Shown here one piece after another: positions 52,628 to 60,348 of a stretch of 64,000 nt of DNA. The notes below the pieces were generated by a model. It saw nothing but the letters and a program-made list of their open reading frames with translations, ran no database searches and had not been told where the DNA came from. The DNA is taken from assembly GCA_001769215.1 (NCBI GenBank), contig MEOL01000034.1, positions 124,001-188,000 on the forward strand. Direction: 5' to 3'. The translations under genes were made by a program, and so were the position numbers. Source of the DNA: Bacteroidetes bacterium GWF2_41_31 (GTDB lineage: Bacteria; Bacteroidota; Bacteroidia; Bacteroidales; F082). Each line of letters begins with the position of its first letter. The stretch's first letter is position 1.

Positions 52628-53191
52628 CTAATTGTATATAGAGGTGAGAGTGAAAGTTACCGTTATATTGTAGGTGTCAGCCTGTATCTGGCTGTAATTT
52701 ACTGAAGGGTTTAAGGGTGCCCATGTAAAAGTCATTCGATACCCATCGTTGAATCCTGTTCCTGTATAACAGGTAGAGATACTGGTTATCAAATTCTTAT
52801 CTGTGCCATTGAGGGTGATGGGTGATGAAGTCGGTACACCTAAATCGCCTCCGCTGTTGGCGGTGGTGGCAGGATCCGAAACCAGAGTAAGATAGGTTCC
52901 TGAGGGCACCGATCCACCGGAGATTCTGGCAGTAATTTCACGACTCCGGTATCGGGGCACCACTGAGGATATTTTTACAAATAATTCGGAGTTGGAGGAC
53001 TGTGCTGCCGGAGCACCGGGCGAAGGAGGGCTAAGTGACAAAGTCACCGGAGCATGGTTGGTGTCGATGAGTGCATAGCTCCACACCGTAATGGTGATTT
53101 CTTCACCTGCTATCCATGTTTGCGACCACAATCGCATGGAAAACAGTAAAGCCGTCAAAACCATACCAGACCTTAATCCCGGTAATCTCAT
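52628..53191 (-). CDS. Fibre-subunit-like secreted protein 2
   Basis: 187 residues from the ATG giving MRLPGLRSGMVLTALLFSMR, a signal peptide cut near LWSQ. The reading frame runs open another 90 codons upstream but that part overlaps the preceding gene and shows no homology. Shares most of its length with subunit 3: NHAPVTLSL, SNSELFVKISSVVP, ISTCYTGTGFNDGYRMTFTW and the final YNITVTFTLT. Lies 10 bp after subunit 1, so the two are one operon. Confidence 0.75.
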   Translation of the reverse strand: MRLPGLRSGMVLTALLFSMRLWSQTWIAGEEITITVWSYALIDTNHAPVTLSLSPPSPGAPAAQSSNSELFVKISSVVPRYRSREITARISGGSVPSGTYLTLVSDPATTANSGGDLGVPTSSPITLNGTDKNLITSISTCYTGTGFNDGYRMTFTWAPLNPSVNYSQIQADTYNITVTFTLTSIYN

Positions 53192-53201
53192 ACTAGTTTG
53201 T

Positions 53202-53783
53202 TTATTCAGTCGATGTAATGGTATAGGTAACCGCAATTGCCTGGCCATTTTCGTAATTATTGCTGTAATTATAGCTCTCCGGATTGTCCCAGATATAAGT
53301 AAGCCGGTGGCCCCTGTTTGTTCCGGATCCTGTAAAACAACTGCCAATATTGACAATGATATTCTGTGGGTAGCCCGAGAGGGTAATTTCCCCAATGGGT
53401 GTGCCTGTTGCCCCGGAACCAAAACCGGCATCCTCACTGATGACAACACGTAAGGTAACATCAGCCGGTAAACTTCCTGAACTGATATTGGCGGTAATAT
53501 AATTTGTTGCCCCCGGATTTACAATGGAGGAGTAATTTAACCAGGTGTTGTCACCCGTGTTTGGAGTGATGACCTGCTCCACGTTATTGGGTTCCAAAAA
53601 AGAATAACTATAGGTAATTACCTGCTCTCCATCAACAGCAAAGTTAATGAGAGAAACAGGTGGAATACTTAGCATAAGTGGAATTTCTGCCGTGTTGTTG
53701 TTCTGACAATAGCCGGATGATGGCATATAAAATAACAGGCCAATCACGGTAAAAATAAGGGTTGCTCTTTTAAAGTCGACCAC
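53202..53783 (-). CDS. Fibre-subunit-like secreted protein 1
   Basis: 193 residues, signal peptide to about residue 28 (SSGYCQNN). It has the shared features: WLNYSSIVNPGATNYITANI, SSGSLPADVTLRV, GEITLSGYPQNIIVNI, GSCFTGSGTNRGHRLTYIWD and the last strand IAVTYTITSTE. Nearest to subunit 5 in its GTPIGEITLS / IPTGKITVS stretch. First gene of the subunit run, 137 bp after the regulator gene, with its own perfect -7 box. Confidence 0.75.
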   Translation of the reverse strand: MVDFKRATLIFTVIGLLFYMPSSGYCQNNNTAEIPLMLSIPPVSLINFAVDGEQVITYSYSFLEPNNVEQVITPNTGDNTWLNYSSIVNPGATNYITANISSGSLPADVTLRVVISEDAGFGSGATGTPIGEITLSGYPQNIIVNIGSCFTGSGTNRGHRLTYIWDNPESYNYSNNYENGQAIAVTYTITSTE

Positions 53784-53802
53784 TTTGTGTTAAAATTTGG
53801 AA

Positions 53803-53810
53803 CAAATGTA
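53803..53810 (-). promoter_or_regulatory. -7 element (TACATTTG) of the fibre locus
   Basis: A perfect TAnnTTTG box on the minus strand, 20 bp before subunit 1. The -33 region is not clear, which would fit a promoter that needs an activator such as the adjacent LuxR-type regulator. Confidence 0.5.
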
Positions 53811-53920
53811 GGTATATCGTATGTGGAAATAAATAGGCAATTTGCTGATGTCGGGGTTCGAAATGCTGATTCTTGGGTTTAGTTAATGAGTTTCAGAAGT
53901 TGATTGCTAAAACAAGTGCT

Positions 53921-54568
53921 TTACCACAAAGAAATCAGTCCTTTTTTTATGGCGTATTTTACCAGATCGGCCGTGGAGTTCATGTTTAATTTATTCAGGA
54001 TATTTTGTTTATGTGTGCCAATTGTTTTAATGCTCACGAATAGCAGTTCCGAAATTTCACGGCTCGTTTTCCCATCGGCAATTAACTTGAGTATTTCCAT
54101 TTCCCTTGCCGAAAGCTGAGGATCATCTTCCTGCCTGTTTTTTGGCTTTCCAATGTAGTCGTGGATGATGAATTCGGTAATGTCATCGCTTAAATATTTT
54201 TTTCCGGCATATACGGTGTTGATCGCATCAATCAATTCATCATAAGCACAATTTTTAAATAAATAGCCACAGGCCCCGGCCTCAAGCATTCCTTTAATAA
54301 AGTGTTTTTCGGAATGCATGGTCAATGCAATGACCTTGATTTTGGGCGCTTCCATTTGTAAAATCCCGGTAGCTTCAATGCCATTGATTATGGGCATCCC
54401 TATATCCATTAAAATGATGTCGGGACTTAGTTTTTTTGCCTTTTCGATGGTTTGTTTACCATTTTCAGCTTGTGCAACAATTTCGATGTTTAATGCGCCT
54501 GACAGCAAAGTCATCAGTCCTTCGCGAAATAATTGATGGTCGTCGGCAATAAGAATTTTTATCGGCAT
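53921..54568 (-). CDS. NarL/LuxR-type response regulator
   Basis: 215 residues. Receiver domain with acidic pair DDH (10-12), phospho-Asp in IILMDIGMPIING and Lys in GYLFKNCAYDE. The C-terminal HTH is the standard kind: LSAREMEILKLIADGKTSRE, then ISELLFVSIKTIGTHKQNILNKL. It starts 3 bp after the kinase gene and is its likely partner. It ends 137 bp before the fibre-subunit genes on the same strand and may activate them (inference). Confidence 0.93.
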   Translation of the reverse strand: MPIKILIADDHQLFREGLMTLLSGALNIEIVAQAENGKQTIEKAKKLSPDIILMDIGMPIINGIEATGILQMEAPKIKVIALTMHSEKHFIKGMLEAGACGYLFKNCAYDELIDAINTVYAGKKYLSDDITEFIIHDYIGKPKNRQEDDPQLSAREMEILKLIADGKTSREISELLFVSIKTIGTHKQNILNKLNMNSTADLVKYAIKKGLISLW

Positions 54569-54571
54569 GGT

Positions 54572-56092
54572 TTATTTTTTTTTAATCGGAATACTTACCA
54601 TCGCTTTGGTTCCCTTTTGAGTTTCAGTTTCAATGTTGAGTTTTCCCTGCATAGAGTCAAGCCGTTCGTGGATGCTAAACAATCCATGCCCTCCTTTTTT
54701 TATAAAATTTAATTCGGATGGATCATCAAAACCATGGCCATTGTCAATCACTGTAAAATAATAAGAATTCTCATCTTTCATAATCTGCACCTCAATAAAA
54801 TCAGCCTCTGCATGTTTTACCACATTGATCAGCAGTTCGCAAATAATGCGATACAATAAAATACGCGTATTGTCATCGATGTCCAGGCGGGTTTCGCTGG
54901 TTTGAACCGTGACAGCAATGGGATAATTATTTTTGATCTGGTCCAATTTCCATCTAATCGCCGGGATCAAACCCAGTTCATACAGGATGGGGGGACTCAA
55001 ATCATAGGTTAGCGTTCGTGATTGCACAATGGCATCGCTCAAAAATCTGGTGGATGCTCTAATCATCTTTTGAACCTCAGGATCCAGGTTTTTACTTAAC
55101 AAAGACGATAAATTGATGTGGGCGATGGATAGGATTTGACCAATACCATCGTGAAGATATTCGGCAATCCTTCTGCGTTCCTTTTCCTCAGCGAGGATCA
55201 ATTCCGAGTTCAGCTTTTTTAGTTTTGCCTGATAGTTTTTAATCTCTTCAAGGCTGTTTTTTAAATCCTCCTCCGCCTTTCGCCGCAAAGTAATGTCATG
55301 CGTAACTCCCCTGTATCCAATAAACATTAACTCACTGTCGTAAATGGGGAACCCATTTATTTTGAGCCAAATTTTTGTGCCGTTTTTGTGTTGTCCATGG
55401 ATTTCGATTTCTTTAAAGTCATTCCTGGAATTGAAAACATTAAACAGTAACTCGTTTGATCTTTCGTTGTTTTTTGTACGCGGAAAATCGAAAAGATACT
55501 GTTTCCCGATAACTTCATCGCTTTTGTAACCTAGTATTTTATCAACAACGCCGCTAACATAGGTGTATAGTCCGGTGGAGTCAGTTTCCCAGAAATATTC
55601 CAGTGCATATTCAGAGATCTGTAGAAAACGGGTTTCACTCTGATTAAACTCCTTGGTTTGTTTTTTAATGAATATTTCCAGGCTCTCATTCTGTTTTCTT
55701 AACAAATCTTCGGCGCTTTTTATTCTCAACATCACCTTTACCTGAGAAATGAGTTCAGAGGTATCGAAAGGTTTTGTAATAAAGGCTTCCGCTCCGATAT
55801 TCAGTCCTTTTACGCGGTCTTCGGTATTTTGTCCCAACGCCGAAACCAGTAGGATGGGAATGTGTTTCGTGAGTTTGTCATTCTTTAAGTTCTGACATAC
55901 TTCAAACCCATTCATGCCCGGCATAATAATATCCAGAAGGATGGCATCGGGCAATTCTTCTTTTACCAATTTAATACCCGATTCGCCCGAGGAGGCCGTA
56001 AACACAAGACTATCCGGAAAATATTTTACTAAAATAGATTTGATTAAAATCAGGTTATTCTCGTTGTCGTCTATAGCCAGAATCTTTTTCAT
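54572..56092 (-). CDS. Cytoplasmic sensor kinase: REC-PAS-HisKA_3-HATPase
   Basis: 506 residues. An N-terminal receiver (DDNE, phospho-Asp in AILLDIIMPGMNGF, Lys in AFITKPFD), a coiled linker, a PAS/PAC domain (about 155-275, with YRGVTHDITLRRK), the dimerisation HisKA_3 helix with phospho-His in RIAEYLHDGIGQIL, and the HATPase with LLINVVKHA and GHGFDDPSEL. No membrane segment. The kinase and the LuxR-type regulator behind it form a two-component pair of the NarX/NarL class whose kinase itself takes a receiver input. Confidence 0.93.
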   Translation of the reverse strand: MKKILAIDDNENNLILIKSILVKYFPDSLVFTASSGESGIKLVKEELPDAILLDIIMPGMNGFEVCQNLKNDKLTKHIPILLVSALGQNTEDRVKGLNIGAEAFITKPFDTSELISQVKVMLRIKSAEDLLRKQNESLEIFIKKQTKEFNQSETRFLQISEYALEYFWETDSTGLYTYVSGVVDKILGYKSDEVIGKQYLFDFPRTKNNERSNELLFNVFNSRNDFKEIEIHGQHKNGTKIWLKINGFPIYDSELMFIGYRGVTHDITLRRKAEEDLKNSLEEIKNYQAKLKKLNSELILAEEKERRRIAEYLHDGIGQILSIAHINLSSLLSKNLDPEVQKMIRASTRFLSDAIVQSRTLTYDLSPPILYELGLIPAIRWKLDQIKNNYPIAVTVQTSETRLDIDDNTRILLYRIICELLINVVKHAEADFIEVQIMKDENSYYFTVIDNGHGFDDPSELNFIKKGGHGLFSIHERLDSMQGKLNIETETQKGTKAMVSIPIKKK

Positions 56093-56429
56093 CCCATTTT
56101 AATGCGAAAGTTAGAATGGTCAAAGCTACAACAATTCGGTTCATGAATACAGTAATATTTTGGAAAGCAGGTTAACTTTTAGCATTTGCAATTGTTTACT
56201 TTTTTCAATTTCCTTCTTCGATAAATGTCGCTGTTGGTGTTTATCTTAAAATTCACGTTATCTACTTCTAATAATGATAATGACATACGTCATGAGTCGG
56301 CTAAATGAGGCAGTGTTTTTTTTAAAAGTACGAAAATTTTTTAACATCAGTATAATCAATACATTAGCTCAATGATGTTAAACACCTTACTCAGGAAAAA
56401 GGTAGGATAAATACTATTGTTTCCCTCCC
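56093..56429. other. Divergent spacer without a gene
   Basis: Together with the promoter below, 380 bp between the kinase gene and the small secreted-protein gene. It is A/T-rich; I see no RNA or repeat in it. Confidence 0.5.
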
Positions 56430-56462
56430 TTGACAGCTCTCCTTTTCCGTAGGATATTTACG
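56424..56462 (+). promoter_or_regulatory. Promoter with extended -33 box CCTCCCTTGACA
   Basis: CCTCCCTTGACA (56424-56435) followed by a TATTTACG box at 56455-56462, 22 bp after TTG. The same 12-mer precedes the gene at 59593, and a shorter form precedes that at 60349. Confidence 0.45.
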
Positions 56463-56472
56463 CCCAAAAAAC

Positions 56473-56886
56473 ATGAAAAAGCTAATTCCAGTTATGTTTG
56501 TTTTCGCTATGATGATTTTGTCTCCCGAAAAACTACTGTCGCAAAACCCTATTCCTTCATTTAATGTTCCAATTATAATTGATCCCACAGTTTTTGAGGA
56601 GGTTCCTCAATCATTTAATACTTTGTATAATTTATTAAGTCCTTTCCCGCTATCTACAAAAAACAGTGGTGAAAAAAAGTTAGTCTTAATTGTAACAGAT
56701 CGAGATTTGTCAGTCAGCTCTTGGGTAGAAATAGAGGTTTATTCATTGGATGGAGCAGTCGTCTATGGCCCATTTACCGTTAATGAAGGAGTGCTTTTCG
56801 AAATGATTCTTTCGACATCCTTGACTTGGGGTGTCAGAATAATAGACGCATCCGAAGGAAGTATGGTGGATGTTTGGTTCGACTGA
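56473..56886 (+). CDS. Small secreted protein of unknown function
   Basis: 137 residues with signal peptide (MKKLIPVMFVFAMMILSPEK, cut near LLSQ). The mature part is beta-rich with VEIEVYSLDGAVVYGPFTVN and LTWGVRIIDASEGSMVDVWF, similar in feel to a beta-sandwich, but I recognise no family and there is no T9SS tail. It lies between the two sensor-kinase genes on the plus strand, with a promoter that resembles that of the regulator at 59593. Confidence 0.65.
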   Translation: MKKLIPVMFVFAMMILSPEKLLSQNPIPSFNVPIIIDPTVFEEVPQSFNTLYNLLSPFPLSTKNSGEKKLVLIVTDRDLSVSSWVEIEVYSLDGAVVYGPFTVNEGVLFEMILSTSLTWGVRIIDASEGSMVDVWFD

Positions 56887-56971
56887 TGGTATATGAAAAT
56901 GAGAATGCGCTTATATTGACATGATCGCTATCTTTGTGCATCATTGAATTCTTGTTTAAAATCCTTTTTTG

Positions 56972-58819
56972 ATGATCAAACATGGCATGTTTTTTATTTT
57001 GTTCATTTTCTTGATTTTTCAAGGTGAATACAATTTGGTTGCACAAACAACGGCACTCAGTTACGATAGGCTAATCGGGAAAAGCTTATATTTTAGAAAT
57101 CGGGACAATGATTCTGTCAACCATTATGCTTACCTGGCCTACCTGGAAGCAAAAAGGAAATCTGATTATGAGCATGAATTGGATGCCCTGGAAATCCTGA
57201 CCCGGACAAACCTTAAAATCAGCAATTTCACCGAGGCACAAAACTATTGTGATTTGGCAGGCGCCATTGTTGACAAGCATCAGCTTAACCACCGAAAGGC
57301 TGAAGTGCTGATCAATAGCGGAAATGTATATCAGGTAATCGGGTTGACCAACGAAGCATTGAAAAAATTCTTTGAAGCAAAAGAGAATTTGGCACTAAGT
57401 TTAAAAGTGCAAGACGGCACTTATTTATATTTTCAAATTGCTGATTCTTATGCTGATTTGGGTGAAGTAGAAAAGGCTATTGATTACGCACGGCTAAGTG
57501 TTCTAATGGCCATGGATGATGAGCTAAAAAGGGATTTATTTGGCCCATATATGTTACTGTCAAATTCTTTTGCCAATCTGGATTCTATTCAGAAATATCT
57601 TTCTCTTACGGAAGATTTGCTGTCTGATTTTCCAAATCTTCATTTCGAAAGGGTGGTTTTTCTTAACAATAAGGCATTAATAAACAAAGCTATCGGGCAT
57701 CTTCCCCAAAGCAAGGCTCAGTATATTGAGGCCATTGGTATTGCGCAAGCTAACGAATACCGAAGCTACCTGTCAACGCTTCTAAATAATTATGCATATC
57801 AACTGATGGCTGAGAATAAATACGACAGCGCCGGAATAGTTTTGAAACAGGCGATTGTAATAGCCAGGGAATTGCATGACAACGATCTCATATCTACCAT
57901 TTTCGATTCGTATAGTGACTATTATTCCAACATCGGGAATTATAAAATGGCATTGATTTACAAAGACTCGTCCATTGTACAGCATGATATCTACCGCAAT
58001 CAGCAACGCATTCAGGAATCGCTCTTCCTTTCAGCACTTTTTGAATCGGAACAAAAAGAAAAAGAACTATTCCAAAAGCAAATAGAAATCAACAGGTTAT
58101 GGGTTATTGCCCTGGGCTTTCTTACTTTTTTTATAGGGGCTCTTGGGCTTGGATTCTATTTTAAACAAAAACTTTCCTTAAGCAAAAGCAAACTCGAATC
58201 TGTTGAAAAAGGAAAAGCCCTGGAATTGGCGGATGCGCTGATTATGGGCCAGGATGCTGAACGCAAACGGCTGGCCATGGACCTGCATGACGGAGCAATA
58301 GCCAACATGGGGGCTTTACGGTTTATGGTGGACGGATTTTTTAAAAATCATGAAAAATATCAAGTGTTCGTCGATTCCATCATGTCTGTTATTCGGCAGT
58401 TGCGCGAAGTTTCTCATCGAATGCTTCCTGTCGGTCTGCACGATCACGGACTCGAAACCACCATCCAAAACCTGGCCGAATCAGTGAATCTCTCGGGTAA
58501 GTATCAAGTGTCACTTAATATTAGCCTCACCAGCCCTTTGTCTGAAAAAATGGAAATTAACCTGTACTACCTTATAAACGAACTAATTAATAATGCGACC
58601 AAACACTCAAAAGGAAATGCCATATATGTGCAGTTGATGGAGCATAAAAAAAGCCTGACCCTTTCAGTTGATGACAATGGAGGCGGGTTTGATCAAACGG
58701 TATCCACCGGTGGTTTGGGGCTTAGAAATATTAAATCGCGTGTTGAATACCTCGGCGGAAAGATTGAAATTATTTCTGATGACAGCAGTACCCTTTTTTT
58801 GATTGAAATTCCAATCTGA
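56972..58819 (+). CDS. Membrane sensor kinase with periplasmic TPR domain (HisKA_3)
   Basis: 615 residues from ATG 56972; a TTG one codon upstream is possible. Signal peptide (1-25), about eight TPR-like helix pairs in the periplasm (30-360, e.g. VLINSGNVYQVIGLTNEALK, LLNNYAYQLMAENKYDSAGI), one membrane helix (about 378-400), then HisKA_3 with phospho-His in RKRLAMDLHDGAIANMG and the HATPase with LINELINNATKHS, DNGGGFD and GGLGLRNI. It ends 6 bp before a LuxR-type regulator gene, its likely partner. Confidence 0.93.
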   Translation: MIKHGMFFILFIFLIFQGEYNLVAQTTALSYDRLIGKSLYFRNRDNDSVNHYAYLAYLEAKRKSDYEHELDALEILTRTNLKISNFTEAQNYCDLAGAIVDKHQLNHRKAEVLINSGNVYQVIGLTNEALKKFFEAKENLALSLKVQDGTYLYFQIADSYADLGEVEKAIDYARLSVLMAMDDELKRDLFGPYMLLSNSFANLDSIQKYLSLTEDLLSDFPNLHFERVVFLNNKALINKAIGHLPQSKAQYIEAIGIAQANEYRSYLSTLLNNYAYQLMAENKYDSAGIVLKQAIVIARELHDNDLISTIFDSYSDYYSNIGNYKMALIYKDSSIVQHDIYRNQQRIQESLFLSALFESEQKEKELFQKQIEINRLWVIALGFLTFFIGALGLGFYFKQKLSLSKSKLESVEKGKALELADALIMGQDAERKRLAMDLHDGAIANMGALRFMVDGFFKNHEKYQVFVDSIMSVIRQLREVSHRMLPVGLHDHGLETTIQNLAESVNLSGKYQVSLNISLTSPLSEKMEINLYYLINELINNATKHSKGNAIYVQLMEHKKSLTLSVDDNGGGFDQTVSTGGLGLRNIKSRVEYLGGKIEIISDDSSTLFLIEIPI

Positions 58820-58825
58820 AGATAT

Positions 58826-59452
58826 ATGATAAATATTTTTATTGTTGACGATCACGATTTTTTTATTCAAGGACTTTCGATGGCCTTTGTACAAGCCAAT
58901 ACATCAATTCGGGTGGTCGGAACCGCTAATTCATGCAGTGATGCCCTGAGGCTTTTACAAAACTTGGAAGTGGACGTGCTGTTGCTTGACATACTGATGC
59001 CCGAAATGAATGGAATTGAATGTTGCAGGCGTGTAAAAATGGATTTCCCGGGGATAAAGGTGATTGGGCTTACAGGAGAGGTGGATCCGGTATTAATGAT
59101 GGAATTGTGGCGACAATCGGCAGATGCTATTTTGCTGAAATCTGATGGCCTCGACGAGGTGATTTCTGCCATTGAAAGTGTGATGAAAAACAAAAAGGTT
59201 TTTTCAAAAAACGTCCCTAATTTTATGGTGTACATCGATCAGCAACCTGACGGTGTGCCAAGGTTAACTCCAAGAGAATTAGAGGTGTTACAATTGCTGG
59301 GAACTGGTTTGGCACGAAAAGAAGTGGCTCAGGAGCTGAATCTGTCGATGTATTCAGTTGGTTTTCATTGCAAAAATCTCATCAGAAAATTTAATGGCGA
59401 TAAAATACATGTTGTAATTGCCGAAGCCAAAAAAAACCGGATTATCACGTGA
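58826..59452 (+). CDS. LuxR-type response regulator with divergent recognition helix
   Basis: 208 residues. Receiver: DDHD, phospho-Asp in LLLDILMPEMNGIE, Lys in AILLKSDG. HTH: LTPRELEVLQLLGTGLARKE followed by VAQELNLSMYSVGFHCKNLIRKF. Where NarL-type regulators have TVKTHxxNIxxKL the segment here reads SVGFHCKNLIRKF. It is the partner of the kinase before it (6 bp) and a paralog of the regulator at 59593. Confidence 0.92.
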   Translation: MINIFIVDDHDFFIQGLSMAFVQANTSIRVVGTANSCSDALRLLQNLEVDVLLLDILMPEMNGIECCRRVKMDFPGIKVIGLTGEVDPVLMMELWRQSADAILLKSDGLDEVISAIESVMKNKKVFSKNVPNFMVYIDQQPDGVPRLTPRELEVLQLLGTGLARKEVAQELNLSMYSVGFHCKNLIRKFNGDKIHVVIAEAKKNRIIT

Positions 59453-59522
59453 ACAGGACAACACATAGGAGGTACTATGAAATCGTACTATCATAATTGG
59501 TAGACCGGGGACTACTGTTTTC

Positions 59523-59558
59523 CTCCCTTGACACCCATGAAGGGAATGTTTATCTTTA
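59523..59558 (+). promoter_or_regulatory. Promoter with extended -33 box CCTCCCTTGACA
   Basis: CCTCCCTTGACA with TTG at 59528-59530, 20 bp, then TATCTTTA (59551-59558). Start codon 34 bp later. The 12-mer is identical to the one at 56424. Confidence 0.5.
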
Positions 59559-59592
59559 TCCCATCGAAAATCTATAATAAAAGAAGTAAGCC

Positions 59593-60231
59593 ATGAATGA
59601 AGCGATGATAAAGGTTTTTGTTGTTGACGACCATCCGGTATATATCGAAGGCATTCGTTCCATTTTTCATAAAAGGCACGACAACGTTATGGTTGTCGGC
59701 TGGGCAACCTCAGCCAGGGAAGCACACACCAGGCTAATCACCTCTGAGGCGAAAGTGGTACTGCTCGATTTGGTTATGCCGGAATTAAGTGGCGTTGATT
59801 TTGCCGCACAGTTGAAAAAGGAGTTTCCCGAAAAAAAAATTATTGCCCTCACAGGCGAGGTTAATCCTGTTATTCTATACAATGCCTGGGTGAACGGTGT
59901 AGATGCAATATTAATGAAATATTGTGGCCGTGCCGAACTCGTTGAAACCATCTGTGATGTGTTGGCCGACAGACGTGTTATTGGACAGGGAGTGCCCGAA
60001 TTTCAGAAAGGCGACGGGGCATGTATGCGCGGCAGAAGACGCCTTACACCCGGCGAACAAAGGGTGCTTCACCTGTTGGCCCAGGGACATACGCGTAAGA
60101 TGGTATCCGAAATACTGGGCACCAGTGCAAATGCCGTGGACTTTCATTGCAAAAATTTGTTTAAAAAATTTAAAAGCAACAAGCTCATCCATATCATTGA
60201 TATGGCCCGCAGCGAAAAGCTGATTGAATGA
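59593..60231 (+). CDS. LuxR-type response regulator, paralog of the preceding one
   Basis: 212 residues. Receiver: DDHP, phospho-Asp in VLLDLVMPELSGVD, Lys in AILMKYCG. HTH: LTPGEQRVLHLLAQGHTRKM then VSEILGTSANAVDFHCKNLFKKF. It shares LTGEV(D/N)PV in the receiver and FHCKNL in the HTH with the gene at 58826, so they arose by duplication. It has its own promoter. Without a second kinase beside it, it may be served by the same TPR kinase. Confidence 0.92.
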   Translation: MNEAMIKVFVVDDHPVYIEGIRSIFHKRHDNVMVVGWATSAREAHTRLITSEAKVVLLDLVMPELSGVDFAAQLKKEFPEKKIIALTGEVNPVILYNAWVNGVDAILMKYCGRAELVETICDVLADRRVIGQGVPEFQKGDGACMRGRRRLTPGEQRVLHLLAQGHTRKMVSEILGTSANAVDFHCKNLFKKFKSNKLIHIIDMARSEKLIE

Positions 60232-60271
60232 ACCAGTTGCAAAATCATTGAATCCATCCATATCATTTTTC

Positions 60272-60309
60272 GCAAAAAGTAACCCCGCCAATATTATTGA
60301 CGGGGTTAC
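60272..60309 (-). terminator. Terminator between the regulator and the T9SS-tailed protein
   Basis: Stem GTAACCCCG/CGGGGTTAC with an A/T-rich loop. On the minus strand it is followed by TTTTTGCGAAAAA, so it mainly ends the gene at 60349. Confidence 0.75.
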
Positions 60310-60348
60310 GAGCCAAAGCAGGTTTATTTCAACTACTTGTTGAGTTGT

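Noticed and set aside
52628-53461. Longer 277-residue version of subunit 2
   Set aside because: The extra 90 codons overlap subunit 1, have no signal peptide and show no similarity to the other subunits; the start at 53191 gives a proper signal peptide.
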